This document shows positions 46,501 through 58,799 of a DNA stretch of 64,000 bases, piece after piece (position 1 is the first letter of the stretch; each line of letters begins with the position of its first letter). The notes under the pieces are model-generated. The model did not search any database, was not told the DNA's origin, and saw nothing but the letters and a program-made list of their open reading frames with translations. The DNA is from Isoetes taiwanensis (lineage: Eukaryota; Streptophyta; Lycopodiopsida; Isoetales; Isoetaceae): NCBI GenBank assembly GCA_021234155.1, contig JAJEKV010000053.1, positions 6,277,424 to 6,341,423 of the forward strand, written 5' to 3'. Made by a program: the position numbers and the translations under genes.

Positions 46501-49500
46501 GATTCTGCTTGCCGCCGCCGGCCAGGTCCCAAGTGCAACAGACTGTGACTCGCCCCCAAAACGTAAACCCTTCTAGAGCCCGGCAACCCACTGTGGTTTA
46601 CGCCGGAGGCCCTCTCCTTGTCGATTCGTAGGGACCTTGCGCCGCGGTCTTGAAGTGGAGTTGGGGTGTTGACGCCTGAGCTGACCCTAAAATCCTCCGA
46701 GGTCGCTTTTGCCCCAAATTTCCTCTCCCCAAGGCCCTGGGGACGACGGGCGACCTCCCTCTCCGAATCGCTGACCGACCGCCAATGGACTCAGAACGCC
46801 GACATTGCCCCGGGACCAAGTTCCGCGGGCCGTAAGACCACCCAACTCCAAGAAGCCAAAGTAGCTCACTTCCATCACACTCGTAGTCAATTGGCCTAGG
46901 ATGTGCATGCGGGATACCGCCGTGGAGGGCGGAGTGTTTCTTCTTTCGCAAAACCGACCGCGGTAACTTGCTCCCCTAGGGTAATTTCGGCCATTCCTGA
47001 CGATTTTGTGGTCTATTTGCCATTCCGAGCATCCCTGCGTGCCCGAACGACAAAACAGAGGCGGTTTCTACAAGGCCGACATCGACGCTCACGGGTTTGA
47101 CAAGTTCTCCCGGACCGATCTGGAATCTTTTGGACCTTCCCCAAGAGGGGCCCCTCGAACGGAGGATCCAACGGCCGGATAGGGGAACCGGCCCGGAGGG
47201 TGGTCATTAGCGCAGCAGCCCCGGGAGCGCCGCCAGAAGGGCTGCCTCGGGAACTTTTTGGATCCCGCCCCCCGGGTCCGGACTCTCCCCTCTTGTGAGG
47301 GATCCCCGCAAGGTCCCGGGCCTCGCTTTGACTTGGGAAGGGTGCCACCTGCTCCTCCGCAACAACGGCTGCCCCGACCGCTCTAATGCTAACCCTTTGA
47401 CCTAGACCTTCTCCAAAAATTCAAAATTGGGCCGCAGGCCGGAGATGAATTAGGGATCCTACCGGCAAAACCGAATTTATTTTCGCGGCAATGCATTAAT
47501 TGCGAATTTATTTAATGTCTTGCCATCGCAAAAGCGCCCGACTTCTACTTGCCACATCGGGAGGAGGAAAGGCCCAAACTCCGCTCCGCCGGTTCCCTTG
47601 TTCAGTATTCTCGGTTGCCGCTTCGGCCAGTCCAAGTGCGCAGACCAGACTCGCCCCCAAAACGTAAACCCTTCTAGAGCCGGCAACCCACGTGGTTTAC
47701 GTTTGAGGCCCTCTCCTTGTCGATTCGGCCGGGACCTTTGCGCCGTGGGTCTTGAAGTGGGAGTGGGGTGTTGACGCGTGGCCGGACCCTAAAATCCCTC
47801 CGGGAGGCCTGCTTGCCCCAAATTTCCTCTCCCAAGGCCCCCGGGACGGACCAGGCGACCTCCCTCTCCGAATCGCGATCTGACTCGCCAATGGACTCTT
47901 TAACGTCGACATTGCCCCTGGGGACCAAGTTCCGTGGCCGTAAGACCACCCTAACTCCAAGAAGCCAAAGTAGCTCACTTCCATCACACTCGTAGTCAAT
48001 TGGCCTAGGATGTGCATGCTGATAATCTTGTGGAGGGCGTGAGTGTTTCCTTCTTTTTTCAAAACCCACCGTAATAACTTGCTCCCTAGGGTAATTTCGC
48101 CATTCCGACGATTTGGTGGTCTATTTGCCATTCCGAGCATCCCCGTGCCCGAACGACAAAACAAAGCGGTTTCTACAAGGCCGACATCGACGCTCCGCTG
48201 GTTTGACAAGTTCTCCCGGACCGATCTCGAATCTTTTGACCTCCCCAAGAGGGGGCCCCCGAACGGAGGATCCAACGGCCGGATAGGGGAACCGGCCCGG
48301 AGGGTGGTCATTAGCTGCAGTACCGGGAGCCGCCAGAAGGGCTGCCTCGAACTTTTTTGGATCCCCGCCCGGGTCCTGGACTCTCCCTCTTGTGAGGGAT
48401 CCCCGCAAGGTCCCCTGGCCTCGCTTTGACTTGGGAAGGGTGCCAGCTGTTGCCCCGCAACGGGCTGCCCCCGACCGCTCTAATGCTAACCCTTTGACCT
48501 AGACCTTCTCCGAAAAATTCAAAATTGGGCCGTAGGCCGGAGATGAATTAGGATCCCAAACTGGCAAAAACCGAATTTATTTTCGTGCAATGCATTAATT
48601 GCGAATTTACTTAATGTCTTACCATCATTCCAAAAGCAGCCTAATGCCCCTTGCCCCCGACTTCTACTTGCCACATCGGGAGGAGGAAAGGCCCAAACTC
48701 CGCCCGCCGGTTCCCCTTGCTCAGATTCTCTCATTGCCGCTTCCGGCCGTGTCCCAGTGTACGGGCAGACCAGGACTCGCCCCCAAAACGTAAACCCTTC
48801 TAGAGCCTCGGCAACCCACTGTGGTTTACGTTGGGGGAGGCCCCTCTCCTTGTCGATTCTTCTAGGGACCTTTGCGCCGCGGTCTTGAAGTGGAGTGGGG
48901 GTGTTGACGCCAGAGCAGTATGGACCCTAAAATCCTCCTGAGGCTGCTTGCCCCAAATTTCCTCTCCCCAAGGCCCCGGGCCGGACGGGCGACCTCCCTC
49001 TCGGAATCGCACGACCGACTCTGCCAATGGACTTAGAACGTCGACATTGCCCAGGGACCAAGTTCCGCGGGCGTAAGACCACCAACTCCAAGAAGCGCCA
49101 AAGTAGCTCACTTCCATCACACTCGTAGTCAATTGGCCTAGGATGTGCATGGATACCGTCGTGGAGGGCGGAGTGTTTCCTTCTTCGCAAAACCCACCGC
49201 GGTAACTTGCTCCCTAGGGTAATTTCGCCATTCCTGACGATTTGGCAGTGGTCTATTTGCCATTCCCGAGCATCCCTGCCCGAACGACAAAACAAGGCGG
49301 TTTCTACAAGGCCGACATCGACGCCCGCTGGGTTTGACAAGTTCTCCGGACCGATCTGGAATCTTTTGGACCTTCCCCAAGAGGGGCCCCCGAACGGAGG
49401 ATCCAACGGCCGGATAGGGGAACGGGCCCGGAGGGTGGTCATTAGCGCAGCCCCGGGAGCGCCGCCAGAAGGGCTGCCTCGGGAACTTTTTTGATCCCGG

Positions 49501-52500
49501 CCCCGGGTCCGGACTCTCCCCTCTTGTGAGGGATCCCCGCAAGGTCCCCGCCTCGCTTGACTTGGGGAAGGGTGCCAGCTGGTTGCCCCGCAACAATGGG
49601 CTGCCCCGACCGCTCTAATGCTAACCCTTTGACCTAGACCTTCTCCTAAAAATTCCAAAATTGGGCCGTAGGCCGGAGATGAATTAGGATCCTACCGCAA
49701 AAACCGGAATTTATTTTCGCGGCAATGCATTAATTGCGAATTTACTTAATGTCTTGCCATCGCAAAAGCCCGACTTCTACTTTGCCACATCGGGAGGAGG
49801 AAAGGCCCAAACTCCGCCTCCGCCGGGCCTCCCCTTGCTCCGTATTGATTCTCGGTTGCCGCTTTCGGCCAGTCCAAAGTGCAATGACAGGGACTCGCCC
49901 CCAAAACGTAAACCCTTCTAGAGCCCGGCAACCCACTGTGGTTTACGCTTCGGAGGCCCCTCCTTGTCGATTCGGCCGACCTTGCGCCGTGTCTTGAAGT
50001 GGAGTTGGGGTGTTGACGCCCAGCTGACCCTAAAATCCTCCGAGGTGCTTTGCCCCAAATTTCTCTCCCAAGGCCCCGGGGGACGGACGGGCGACCTCCC
50101 CCTCCCGAATCGCGATCCGACTCGCCAATGGACTCTTTAACGCCGACATTGCCCCCGGGGACCAAGTTCCGCGGCCGTAAGACCACCAACTCCAAGAAGC
50201 GCCAAAGTAGCTCACTTCCATCACACTCGTAGTCAATTGGCCTAGGATGTGCATGCGGGATACCGTCGTGGGAGGGCGGAGTGTTTCCTTCTTTTCGCAA
50301 AACCGACCGCGGTAACTTGCTCCCTAGGGTAATTTCGCCATTCCGACGATTTGGCAGTGGTCTATTTGCCATTCCTGAGCATCCCTGCGTCTCAACGACA
50401 AAACAAAGGCGGTTTCTACAAGGCCGACATCGACGCCCCGCGGTTTGACAAGTTCTCCCGACCGATCTGAATCTTTTGACCTTCCCCAAGAGGGGCCCCC
50501 GAACGGAGGATCCAACGGCCGGATAGGGGAACCGGGCCCCGGAGGGTGGTCATTAGCGCAGTACCGGGAGCCGCCAGAAGGGTCGCCGAACTTTTTTGAT
50601 CCCGCCTCCCGGGTCCGGACTCTCCCCTCTTGTGAGGGATCCCCGCAAGGTCCCCGGGCCTCGCTTTGACTTGGGGAAGGGTGCCGCTCGGTTCCCGCAA
50701 CGGGCTGCCCCGACCGTTCTAATGCTAACCCTTTGACCTAGACCTTCTCCCAAAATTCAAAATTGGGCCGTAGGCCGGAGATGAATTAGGGATCCTACCG
50801 GCAAAACCGAATTTATTTTCGTGGCAATGCATTAATTGCGAATTTATTTAATGTCTTGCCATCAAAAAGCCCCGACTTCTACTTGCCACATCGGGAGGAG
50901 GAAAGGCCCAAACTCCGCCCGTCGGCCTCCCCTTGTTCAGATTCTGGGCTGCCGCCGGGCCAGGTCCCAGTGCAATGAGACCAGACTCGCCCCCAAAACG
51001 TAAACCCTTCTAGAGCCCGGCAACCCATGTGGTTTACGTTTCTCGAGGCCCTCCTTGTCGATTCGGCCGGACCTTTGCGCTCGCGGTCTTGAAGTGGAGT
51101 TGGGGTGTTGACGCCAGAGCGCGGACCCTACCCAAATTTCCTCTCCCCAAGGCCCTGGGGACGGACGGGCAACCTCCCCTCTCCGGAATCGCGATCTGAC
51201 TCTGCCAATGGACTCAGAACGTCGACATTGCCCTGGGGACCAAGTTCCGTGGCCAGAAGACCACCCGAACTCCAAGAAGCGCCAAAGTAGCTCACTTCCA
51301 TCACACTCGTAGTCAATTGGCCTAGGATGTGCATGCGGGATACTGTCGTGGAGGGCGTGAGTGTTTCCTTCTTTCGCAAAACCGACCGTGTAACTTGCTC
51401 CCTAGGGTAATTTCGCCATTCCGGACGATTTGGCAGGGTCTATTTGCCATTCCGGAGCATCCCCGGTGCCCGAACGACAAAACAGTGCGGTTTCTACAAG
51501 GCCGACATCAGGACGCCCCGCGGTTTGACAAGTTCTCCCGGACCGATCTGGAATCTTTTGGACCTTCCCGAAGAGGGGCCCCTGAACGGAGGATCCAACG
51601 GTCGGATAGGGGAACCGGGCCCGGAGGGTGGTCATTAGTGTACCGGGGGAGCCGCCAGAAGGGTCGCCTTGAACTTTTTGATCCCGCCTCCCCGGGTCCT
51701 GGACTCTCCCTCTTGTGAGGGATCCCCGCAAGGTCCCTGGCCTCGCTTGACTTGGGGAAGGGTGCCGCCTCTGCTGTCCCGCAACGGGCTGCCCCGACCG
51801 CTCTAATGCTAACCCTTTGACCTAGACCTTCTCCTAAAATTCAAAATTGGGCCGTAGGCCGGAGATGAATTAGGGATCCAAACCGGGCAAAAACGGAATT
51901 TATTTTCGCGGCAATGCATTAATTGCGAATTTACTTAATGTCTTGCCACCGCAAAAGCTGCCCCCGACTTCTACTTGCCACATCGGGAGGAGGAAAGGCC
52001 CAAACTCCGGCCCGCCGGGCCTCTTGCTCCAGATTTCTACGGCTGCCGCTTCAGGCCAGTCCCAAGTGCAATGTATCAGACTCCGCCCCCAAAACGTAAA
52101 CCCCTTTCTAGAGCCCGCAACCCACTGTGGTTTACGCTTTGGAGGCCCTCTCCTTGTCGTGATTCGGCCGGACCTTGCGCCGCGGTCTTGAAGTGGAGTT
52201 GGGGTGTTGACGCCGAGCGCGGACCCTAAAATCCCTCCCGAGGCTGCTTGCCCCAAATTTCCTCTCCCAAGGCCCTCGGGACGGACGGGCGACCTCCCTC
52301 TCCCGGATCACCGGACTGACTTGCCAATGGACTCCTAACGCCGACATTGCCCCCGGGGACCAAGTTCCGTGGGCCGAAGACCACCCGAACTCCAAGAAGC
52401 GCCAAAGTAGCTCACTTCCATCACACCCGTAGTCAATTGGCCTAGGATGTGCATGGATACCGGCGCGGGAGGGCGGAGTGTTTCCTTCTTTCAAAACCGA

Positions 52501-55500
52501 CCGCGGTAACTTGCTCCCTAGGGTAATTTCGCCATTCCCGACGATTTGGCGGTGGTCTATTTGCCATTCCGAGCATCCCCGGTGTCTCGAACGACAAAAA
52601 AGGCGGTTTCTACAAGGTCGACATCGACGCTTCCGCGGGTTTGACAAGTTCTCCGGACCGATCTGGAATCTTTTTGACCTTTCCCAAGAGGGGCCCCCCG
52701 AACGGAGGATCCAACGGCCGGATAGGGGAACCGGGCCCGGAGGGTGGTCATTAGCGCAGCCCCGGGAGCCGCCAGAAGGGTGCCTCGAACTTTTTTGATC
52801 CCGGCCCCGGGTCCCGGACTCTCCCTCTTGTGAGGGATCCCCGCAAGGTCCCCGGGCCTCGCTTGACTTGGGAAGGGTGCCGCCTGTTGCCCCCGCAACG
52901 GGCTGCCCCGACCGCTCTAATGCTAACCCTTTGACCTAGACCTTCTCCCAAAATTCAAAAATTGGGCCGTAGGCCGGAGATGAATTAGGGATCCTACTGG
53001 CAAAAACCGAATTTATTTTCGGGCAATGCATTAATTGCGAATTTATTTAATGTCTTGCCATCGCAAAAGCGCCCCCGACTTCTACTTGCCACATCGGGAG
53101 GAGGAAAGGCCCAAACTCCGCCCGTCGGGTTCCCCTTGTTCGTGATTTCTGGCCGCCGCTTCTCGGCCAGTCCCTGTGCAACGTCATCAGACCTTCGCCC
53201 CCAAGGCGTAAACCCTTCTAGAGCCCCGGGCAACCCACGTGGTTTACGTTTGAGGCCCTCTCCTTGTCGATTCGGCGGGACCTTTGCTCGCGGTCTTGAA
53301 GTGGAGTTGGGGTGTTGACGCCGTGAGCGCCGGACCCTAAAATCCCTCCGGAAGCTGCTTGCCCCAAATTTCCTCTCCCCAAGGCCCTGGGGACGGACGG
53401 GCGACCTCCCCTCTCCGAATCGCTGATCGACTCGCCAATGGACTCGGAACGCCGACATTGCCCCGGGACCAAGTTCCATTGCCTGGGCCGAAGACCACCC
53501 AAACTCAAGAAGCGCCAAAGTAGCTCACTTCCATCACACTCAGAGTCAATTGGCCTAGGATGTGCATGGATCTTGCCGTGGAGGGCGGAGTGTTTCCTTC
53601 TTTTCGCAAAACCGACCGTGTAACTTGCTCCCTAGGGTAATTTCGCCATTCCCGGACGATTTAAGGTGGTCTATTTGCCATTCCGAGCATCCCGCGTCCG
53701 AACGACAAAACAAAGGCGGTTTCTACAAGGTCGACATCGTGACGCCCTGTTTGACAAGTTCTCCGGACCGATCTGGAATCTTTTGACCTTCCCCAAGAGG
53801 GCCCCTCGAATCCGGAGGATCCAACGGCCGGATAGGGGAACCGGCCCGGAGGGTGGTCATTAGCGCAGCCCCCGGGAGCCGCCAGAAGGGCTGCCTCGGG
53901 AACTTTTTTTGATCCCGCCCCCGGGTCCGGACTCTCCCCTCTTGTGAGGGATCCCCGCAAGGTCCCCGGGCCCTGCTTGACTTGGGGAAGGGTGGCCTGG
54001 TTGCTCCCGCGAACGGGCTGCCCCGACCGCTCTAATGCTAACCCTTTGACCTAGACCTTCTCCAAAAATTCAAAATTGGGCCGTGGTGGCCGAGATGAAT
54101 TAGGATCCCACTGGCAAAAACCGAATTTATTTTCGGTGCAATGCATTAATTGCGAATTTATTTAATGTCTTGCCATCGCAGCCCCCGACTTCTACTTGCC
54201 ACATCGGGAGGAGGAAAGGCCCAAACTCCGCCCGCCGGTTCCCCTTGCTCCAGATTCTCTGGCCGCTTGCCGCCAGTCCTGTGTCCTGCAGACCAGGACT
54301 CTCGGCCCCCAAAACGTAAACCCTTCTAGAGCCCGCAACCCACGTGGTTTACGTTTGAGGCCCTCCTTGTCGATTCGGCCGGACCTTTGTGCCGCGGTCT
54401 TGAAGTGGAGTTGGGGTGTTGACGCGAGAGCGGACCCTAAAATCCCTCCGGAGGTCGCTTGCCCCCAAATTTCCCTCTCCCCAAAGGCCCCTGGGACCGG
54501 ACGGGCGACCTCCCTCCTCCGAATCGCGACCGACTCGCCAATGGACTCGAATGTCGACATTGCCCCGGGGACTAAGTTCGTGGCCGTAAGACCACCCAAA
54601 CTCCAAGAAGCCAAAGTAGCTCACTTCCATCACACTCGTAGTCAATTGGCCTAGGATGTGCATGCGGGATACCGCCGTGGAGGGCGGAGTGTTTCCTTCT
54701 TTTTCGCAAAACCGACCGTGTAACTTTCTCCCTAGGGTAATTTCGCCATTCCTGACGATTTGGGTGGTCTATTTGCCATTCAGGAGCATCCCTGTGTCCG
54801 AACGACAAAACAAGGCGTTTTTACAAGGCCGACATCGACGCCCGCGGTTTGACAAGTTCTCCCGGACCGATCGGGAATCTTTTGACCTTCCCGAAGAGGG
54901 GCCCTGAATGGAGGATCCAACGGCCGGATAGGGGAACCGGCCCGGAGGGTGGTCATTAGCGCAGCCCCGGGAGCGCCGCCAGAAGGGCTGCCTCGGGAAC
55001 TTTTTGATCCCGCCTCCCTCGGGTCCGGACTCTCCCCTCTTGTGAGGGATCCCCGCAAGGTCCCTGGCCTCGCTTTGACTTGGGGAAGGGTGCCAGCCTC
55101 GCTGTTCCGCAACGCGGGCTGCCCCACCGCTCTAATGCTAACCCTTTGACCTAGACCTTCTCCGAAAAATTCAAAATTGGGCCGTAGGCTGGAGATGAAT
55201 TAGGGATCCGGCCGGCAAAAACCGAATTTATTTTTCGTGCAATGCATTAATTGCGAATTTCTTAATGACTTACCCACGCAAAAGCGCCCGACTTCTACTT
55301 GCCACATCGGGAGGAGGAAAGGCCCAAACTCCGCTCCGTCGGTTCCCTTGCTCCGTATTTCTGGCCTTTTCTCGGCCAGGTCCCAATGCAACAGACAGAC
55401 TCGCCCCAAAACGTAAACCCTTCTAGAGCCCGGCAACCCACGTGGTTTACGCTTCAAGAAGGAGGCCCTCTCCTTGTCGATTCGGGGGGACCTTGTGCCG

Positions 55501-55668
55501 CGGTCTTGAAGTGGAGTTGGGGTGTTGACGCCCGAGCGCTGGACCCTAAAATCCCTCCCGAGGTCGCTTTGCCCCAAATTTCCTCTCCCAAGGCCCCAGG
55601 GGACGGGACGGGCGACCTCCCCTCCGGAATCAAGGATCCGACCGCCAATGGACTCAGAACGTCGACTG
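31588..55668 (+). repeat. Main 1.1-kb satellite array, about 22 head-to-tail monomers
   Basis: All monomers are direct repeats. The landmark CCGACCGCTCTAATGC lies near 31,981; 33,084; 34,182; 35,283; 36,380; 37,476; 38,557; 39,655; 40,764; 41,864; 42,976; 44,072; 45,180; 46,271; 47,375; 48,472; 49,607; 50,711; 51,795; 52,909; 54,024 and 55,125. Spacing is 1,081-1,135 bp, mostly 1,096-1,112. Block order per unit: CTAATGCTAACCCTTTGACC; CAAAATTGGGCCG; GCATTAATTGCGAATTTA; ACTTGCCACATCGGGAGG; AACGTAAACCCTTCTAGAG; TGGAGTTGGGGTGTTGACGC; CCAAAGTAGCTCACTTCC; TTGCTCCCTAGGGTAATTTC; ACAAGGCCGACATCGA; GAGGGTGGTCATTAGC; CTTGTGAGGGATCCCCGCAA. A larger deletion occurs in the unit at 51,130 (about 40 bp after GCGGACCCTA). 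Open frames differ from unit to unit because of indels; there is no conserved protein and no TIR/LTR structure. Length and GC richness are unusual for a plant satellite. Confidence 0.95.
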
Positions 55669-56043
55669 AAGTGGCTGGCAAGCTTGATTTAGTATGAAAG
55701 TATGCAAGTGAAGCTCAATGGTGCACAAGTCTGGTTTATTAAAGTGGATAGATAAACAAGGATGGAGAGAAATCTAAGTGGATACATAAACAAGAATAGA
55801 TAAAATACATAAGTAATGAAACAAATCTAAGTTGCTAATAATATTAACTTAAAAAAAAAGGACACGTCGATATAAACCAAAAAGTCGTCAAATGAAAGCA
55901 TAGGGCGGGCTCTAGAATAGGTATAGCTTAACTGTCCAAATCCGGTACTGACAACAAATTAATTGCCGTGGCGGTCACATTCATATGGACTCATTATGGA
56001 GTGTACGAAATTGAATATCTCGAACTCGAAATTCAAGGTGAGA
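55669..56043 (+). repeat. Direct duplication beside the satellite, copy 1
   Basis: Starts immediately where the last satellite monomer breaks off (AACGTCGAC|TGAAGTGG). It contains GGCAAGCTTGATTTAGTATG, AAAGTGGATAGATAAACAAG, TTAACTTAAAAAAAAAGGAC and GGGCGGGCTCTAGAATAGG. It matches copy 2 (56,237-56,437 plus 56,538-56,728) at roughly 90% or better by eye. Confidence 0.88.
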
Positions 56044-56236
56044 CGTCGTTGAACCCCAAGCCGCGGTCCAAAACCCTTAGCAGTAATCTATGAAGAGGCT
56101 GCAACCATATATGAAGTTGTATGTGATCATGCATGAGAGAATATGGCAAATCAAAGAAGCTCTTCTTGCATGCCTTGTGTAGATTGTATGCAGAAGAGCA
56201 ACCTGGTGAGCCATATGTTTGCACTGCTACAGTCAT
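56044..56236. other. Unique spacer between duplicated segments
   Basis: About 190 bp without recognisable features. It ends AGTCATGACTGAAGTG, where copy 2 of the duplication begins. Confidence 0.5.
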
Positions 56237-56728
56237 GACTGAAGTGATTGGCAAGCTTGATTTAGTATGAAAGTATGCAAGTGAAGCTCAATGGTGCACA
56301 AGTCTGGTTTATTAAAGTGGATAGATAAACAAGGATGGAGAGAAATCTAAGTGGATAGATAAAGAAGGATAGATAAAATACATAAGTAATGAAACAAATC
56401 TAAGTTGCTAATAATATTAACTTAAAAAAAAGGACACGTTCATTTGGAACCGAAACATCGTTATAAACGCCGCTCAACGAAAAATTACGGACGCCGATAA
56501 AAAAAAAGATTGCTAATAATAATAACTTAATAAAAAAAAGACACGTCGTTATAAACCAAAACGTCGCCAAATGAAAGCATAGGGCGGGCTCTAGAATAGG
56601 TATAGCTTAACCTGGGTCCAAATCCGGTGATCGACAACAAATTAATTGCCGCGGGCGGTCACATTCGTGATGGACTCATTATGGAGGTAATGAAATTAAA
56701 TATCTCGAACTCGAAATTCAAGGTGAGT
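56237..56728 (+). repeat. Direct duplication, copy 2, interrupted by an ACGACG-type insert
   Basis: Same sequence as copy 1 but split by about 100 bp (56,438-56,537) carrying CGTTATAAACGCCGCTCAACG and a second AATAATAACTTAATAAAAAAA word. The split lies at GGACACGT, which recurs on both sides of the insert, so it may be an expansion of the ACACGTCG(T/A)TATAAA unit rather than a transposon. Confidence 0.8.
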
Positions 56729-57195
56729 AGGATATGTTATATTAAGGTGAAGGGTCTATCTTGTGCCACCACAATATAGATAAAAAACATAAGTAATAAA
56801 ACAAATAGATCTAAGTTGGTAACTTAATAAAAAAAAAAAAGACACGCTTCGGCAGATACAAATTGGCGGTCATTCCCGCAAATACGGCCCACCTCTTTTC
56901 TCTCGCTCTGTTTATGCAGATCGAATATTGCACCAGATCCATCGGTGAAAAGTCATTTTTTAATCATCTAAGTTCGCCGAAAGATAAAAATTTGAGTTTG
57001 ATTTCTACATTTTCTATCACAAAATAAACCGAGGTGGAGGCAAACGGGACTTTCAACATCCCTGTTCAAGAGCGGCTTCTTTCGAAGTTAGATTTCGCGA
57101 TAAATGATGACCCTCCACGGGTAACAATCCTTCTTTGTATAATAATTATAATTATAATAATAACTTATAATTATAACTTAATAAAAAAAAAGGGC
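56729..57195. other. No recognised gene; AT-rich with recurring ACTTAATA-A-run words
   Basis: The word AACTTAATAAAAAAAA followed by GACACG or GGCACG recurs here (56,821-56,847; 57,174-57,199) as it does at 55.85, 56.42 and 56.53 kb. A TTATAATTATAA tract lies at 57,144-57,178. Confidence 0.5.
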
Positions 57196-57290
57196 ACGTC
57201 GTTTAACACAAAGACGTCGTTATAGACGTCGTTTAACGACTATTGCACGCCGTTAACGACCTCACGACGCCGTCGTTCAACGACGCGTCA
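57196..57290. repeat. ACGACG-type subterminal cluster, probable left part of CACTA element 3
   Basis: Contains GCACGTCGTTTAAC, GACGTCGTTATAGACGTCG, TTTAACGAC and CGTCGTTCAACGACGCGTC. The vocabulary is the same as at 62.7-63.2 kb. No CACTACAAAACC terminus was found just to its left, so the left border of the element is not fixed. Confidence 0.55.
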
Positions 57291-57744
57291 GAACTTTTTA
57301 TCGTAAAGCGAAGCCGGCTTTTCCGCCGCCTAGTTTTTTTTGGTTCTAAGCGGCCGGAGGTTTTTTTTGGGCGATTTTTGGCGCGGATCATCCTTGCGGT
57401 CCTTTCCAAGCTTCAAGCAAGCATCCAAAGGTATTTCAATGGATCAATCAACTCTATTTTTGAATTAGGCTTGTTGTTTGATAGATTTAGGGCTTCTTGT
57501 TTTTTCTTGTTTGTTTTCAATCCATCCCATTTCTATCCTCCTCTTCTTTCCATCCTTGTTTTTCTTCAATCCATTTCGCCTCTTATTAGTATGAATCGAA
57601 TCCTCCTCCTTCTTCTTCCAATCATCTTCCAATCATTGGTTTCTTCCTTCTAATCTTCCGTTCTTCCAATCTTCTATTCATTTTCTTCTTCTTCTTCTTC
57701 ACCACTTTCTCATTCTATTCAATCTTTCTTTCCTATCTCCCCTT
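57291..57744 (+). other. Possible leader of element 3; no gene assigned
   Basis: One 136-codon plus-strand frame (57,243-57,653) crosses the ACGACG cluster and a TC-rich stretch. It is rich in F, L and S and has no motif, so I do not call it. It is followed by TTC-rich DNA. Confidence 0.35.
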
Positions 57745-57776
57745 TCTTCTTCTTCTTCTTCTTCTTCTTCTTCTTC
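57745..57776 (+). repeat. TTC microsatellite
   Basis: About ten TTC/CTT units in a longer TC-rich stretch. Confidence 0.85.
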
Positions 57777-57799
57777 CTCTTCTATTTTTTTTCCATGGA

Positions 57800-57895
57800 A
57801 GAAGGACGTCGTTGAAAGACGAGGCCCATTCTTCCTCTATTTTTTATTACAAGAAGGGGACGTCGTTGAAAGACGAGGCCCCTTCTTTTTATGTT
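57800..57895 (+). repeat. Two direct copies of a ~50-bp GACGTCGTTGAAAGACGAGGCCC unit
   Basis: GAAG(A/G)(A/G)GACGTCGTTGAAAG followed by ACGAGGCCC(A/C)TTCTT occurs at about 57,800 and 57,855. It is related to the ACGACG subterminal vocabulary but carries GAAAGACG in place of GAACGACG. Confidence 0.75.
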
Positions 57896-57999
57896 CTTCC
57901 TTTTTTTTTATTTTCATTTTTTACATGTCAATATATAGTTCTTTTTAATTAACAATGTAAATAGTTTTAATGTCAATGATCTTTTCAACGTGAATGGTC

Positions 58000-58020
58000 T
58001 TTTTTTTTTTTTTTTTTTTT
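58000..58020 (+). repeat. T21 homopolymer
   Basis: An uninterrupted T run preceding T-rich sequence. Confidence 0.9.
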
Positions 58021-58204
58021 ATTTATTTCTTTATTTATGTAAGTTTTCTAATTATTGAATGCCTTTATTTTTTTGCATGTACACTAATAACAAAATGCGT
58101 CGCTCTTGGAAATCGATTTTCGCAGCTCGAAGACATTCTAGGTAAGAATTTGAGTTTGAGTAGGAGAATAAAATTTTAATGTTTTATTTAGGTTAAAAAA
58201 AAAC

Positions 58205-58545
58205 TTGGGGAGACTTGGACAAGGGCATGGTCGGCCCGCCTTTGAGTGGAGAAGACTAGGTGTTCGAGGTCCAAGCTCACCGCTTACTCTTTGTAATTTT
58301 ATTGATTAATGTATTTAGTTTAGAAAAATTGGGGAGACTTGGACAAGGGGCATGGTCGGCTCCGCCTTTTGAGTGGAGAAGACTAGGTGTTCGGGTCCAA
58401 GCTCACCGCTTACTCTTGTAATTTTATTGATTAATGTATTTAGTTTAGAAAAATTTGGGGAGACTTGGACAAGGGCATGGTCTATCCGCCTTGAGTGGAG
58501 AAGACTAGGTGTTCCCGGTCCAAGCTCACCCACTCTTTGTTTTTT
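58205..58545 (+). repeat. Three tandem copies of a ~125-bp hairpin module
   Basis: Copies start TTGGGGAGACTTGGACAAGG at 58,205, 58,329 and 58,455 (third partial). Each holds GGTC(G/T)GCTCC-like, GAGTGGAGAAGACTAGGTGT and TCCAAGCTCACC words, then ATTTTATTGATTAATGTATT. The GAGTGGAGAAGACTAGGTGTTCGGGT part is related to the module at 12.08, 12.20 and 63.20 kb. It lies upstream of the coding part of element 3, in the same relative position as at 12 kb. Confidence 0.85.
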
Positions 58546-58799
58546 TTTTTATTAATATATCAATAAATAGAAATCTTTACTGGATTGGACAAGGGCGGTG
58601 GTTTTTGAAAAAAATTGCATTATTGATTTTCGGGTTTCTAGTTAAGAATGTTGTTTTTAAAGATGTTAGGGATGTCAAAGAAACACCGATGTGGAGTGGT
58701 TAAGAGCAAGAAAAATTTAAATAGTTGGTTTTAAAAAAAAAAAAAAAATTAAAAGGGAAACTAACTCTTAAGAAAGTAGGTAAAGATTCATAATGAAGG

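Noticed and set aside
31588-55668. Possibility that the 1.1-kb array is ribosomal DNA
   Set aside because: None of the conserved 5S, 5.8S, 18S or 25S core sequences are recognisable, and the unit is too short for 45S rDNA. A spacer-derived satellite cannot be excluded but is not shown.
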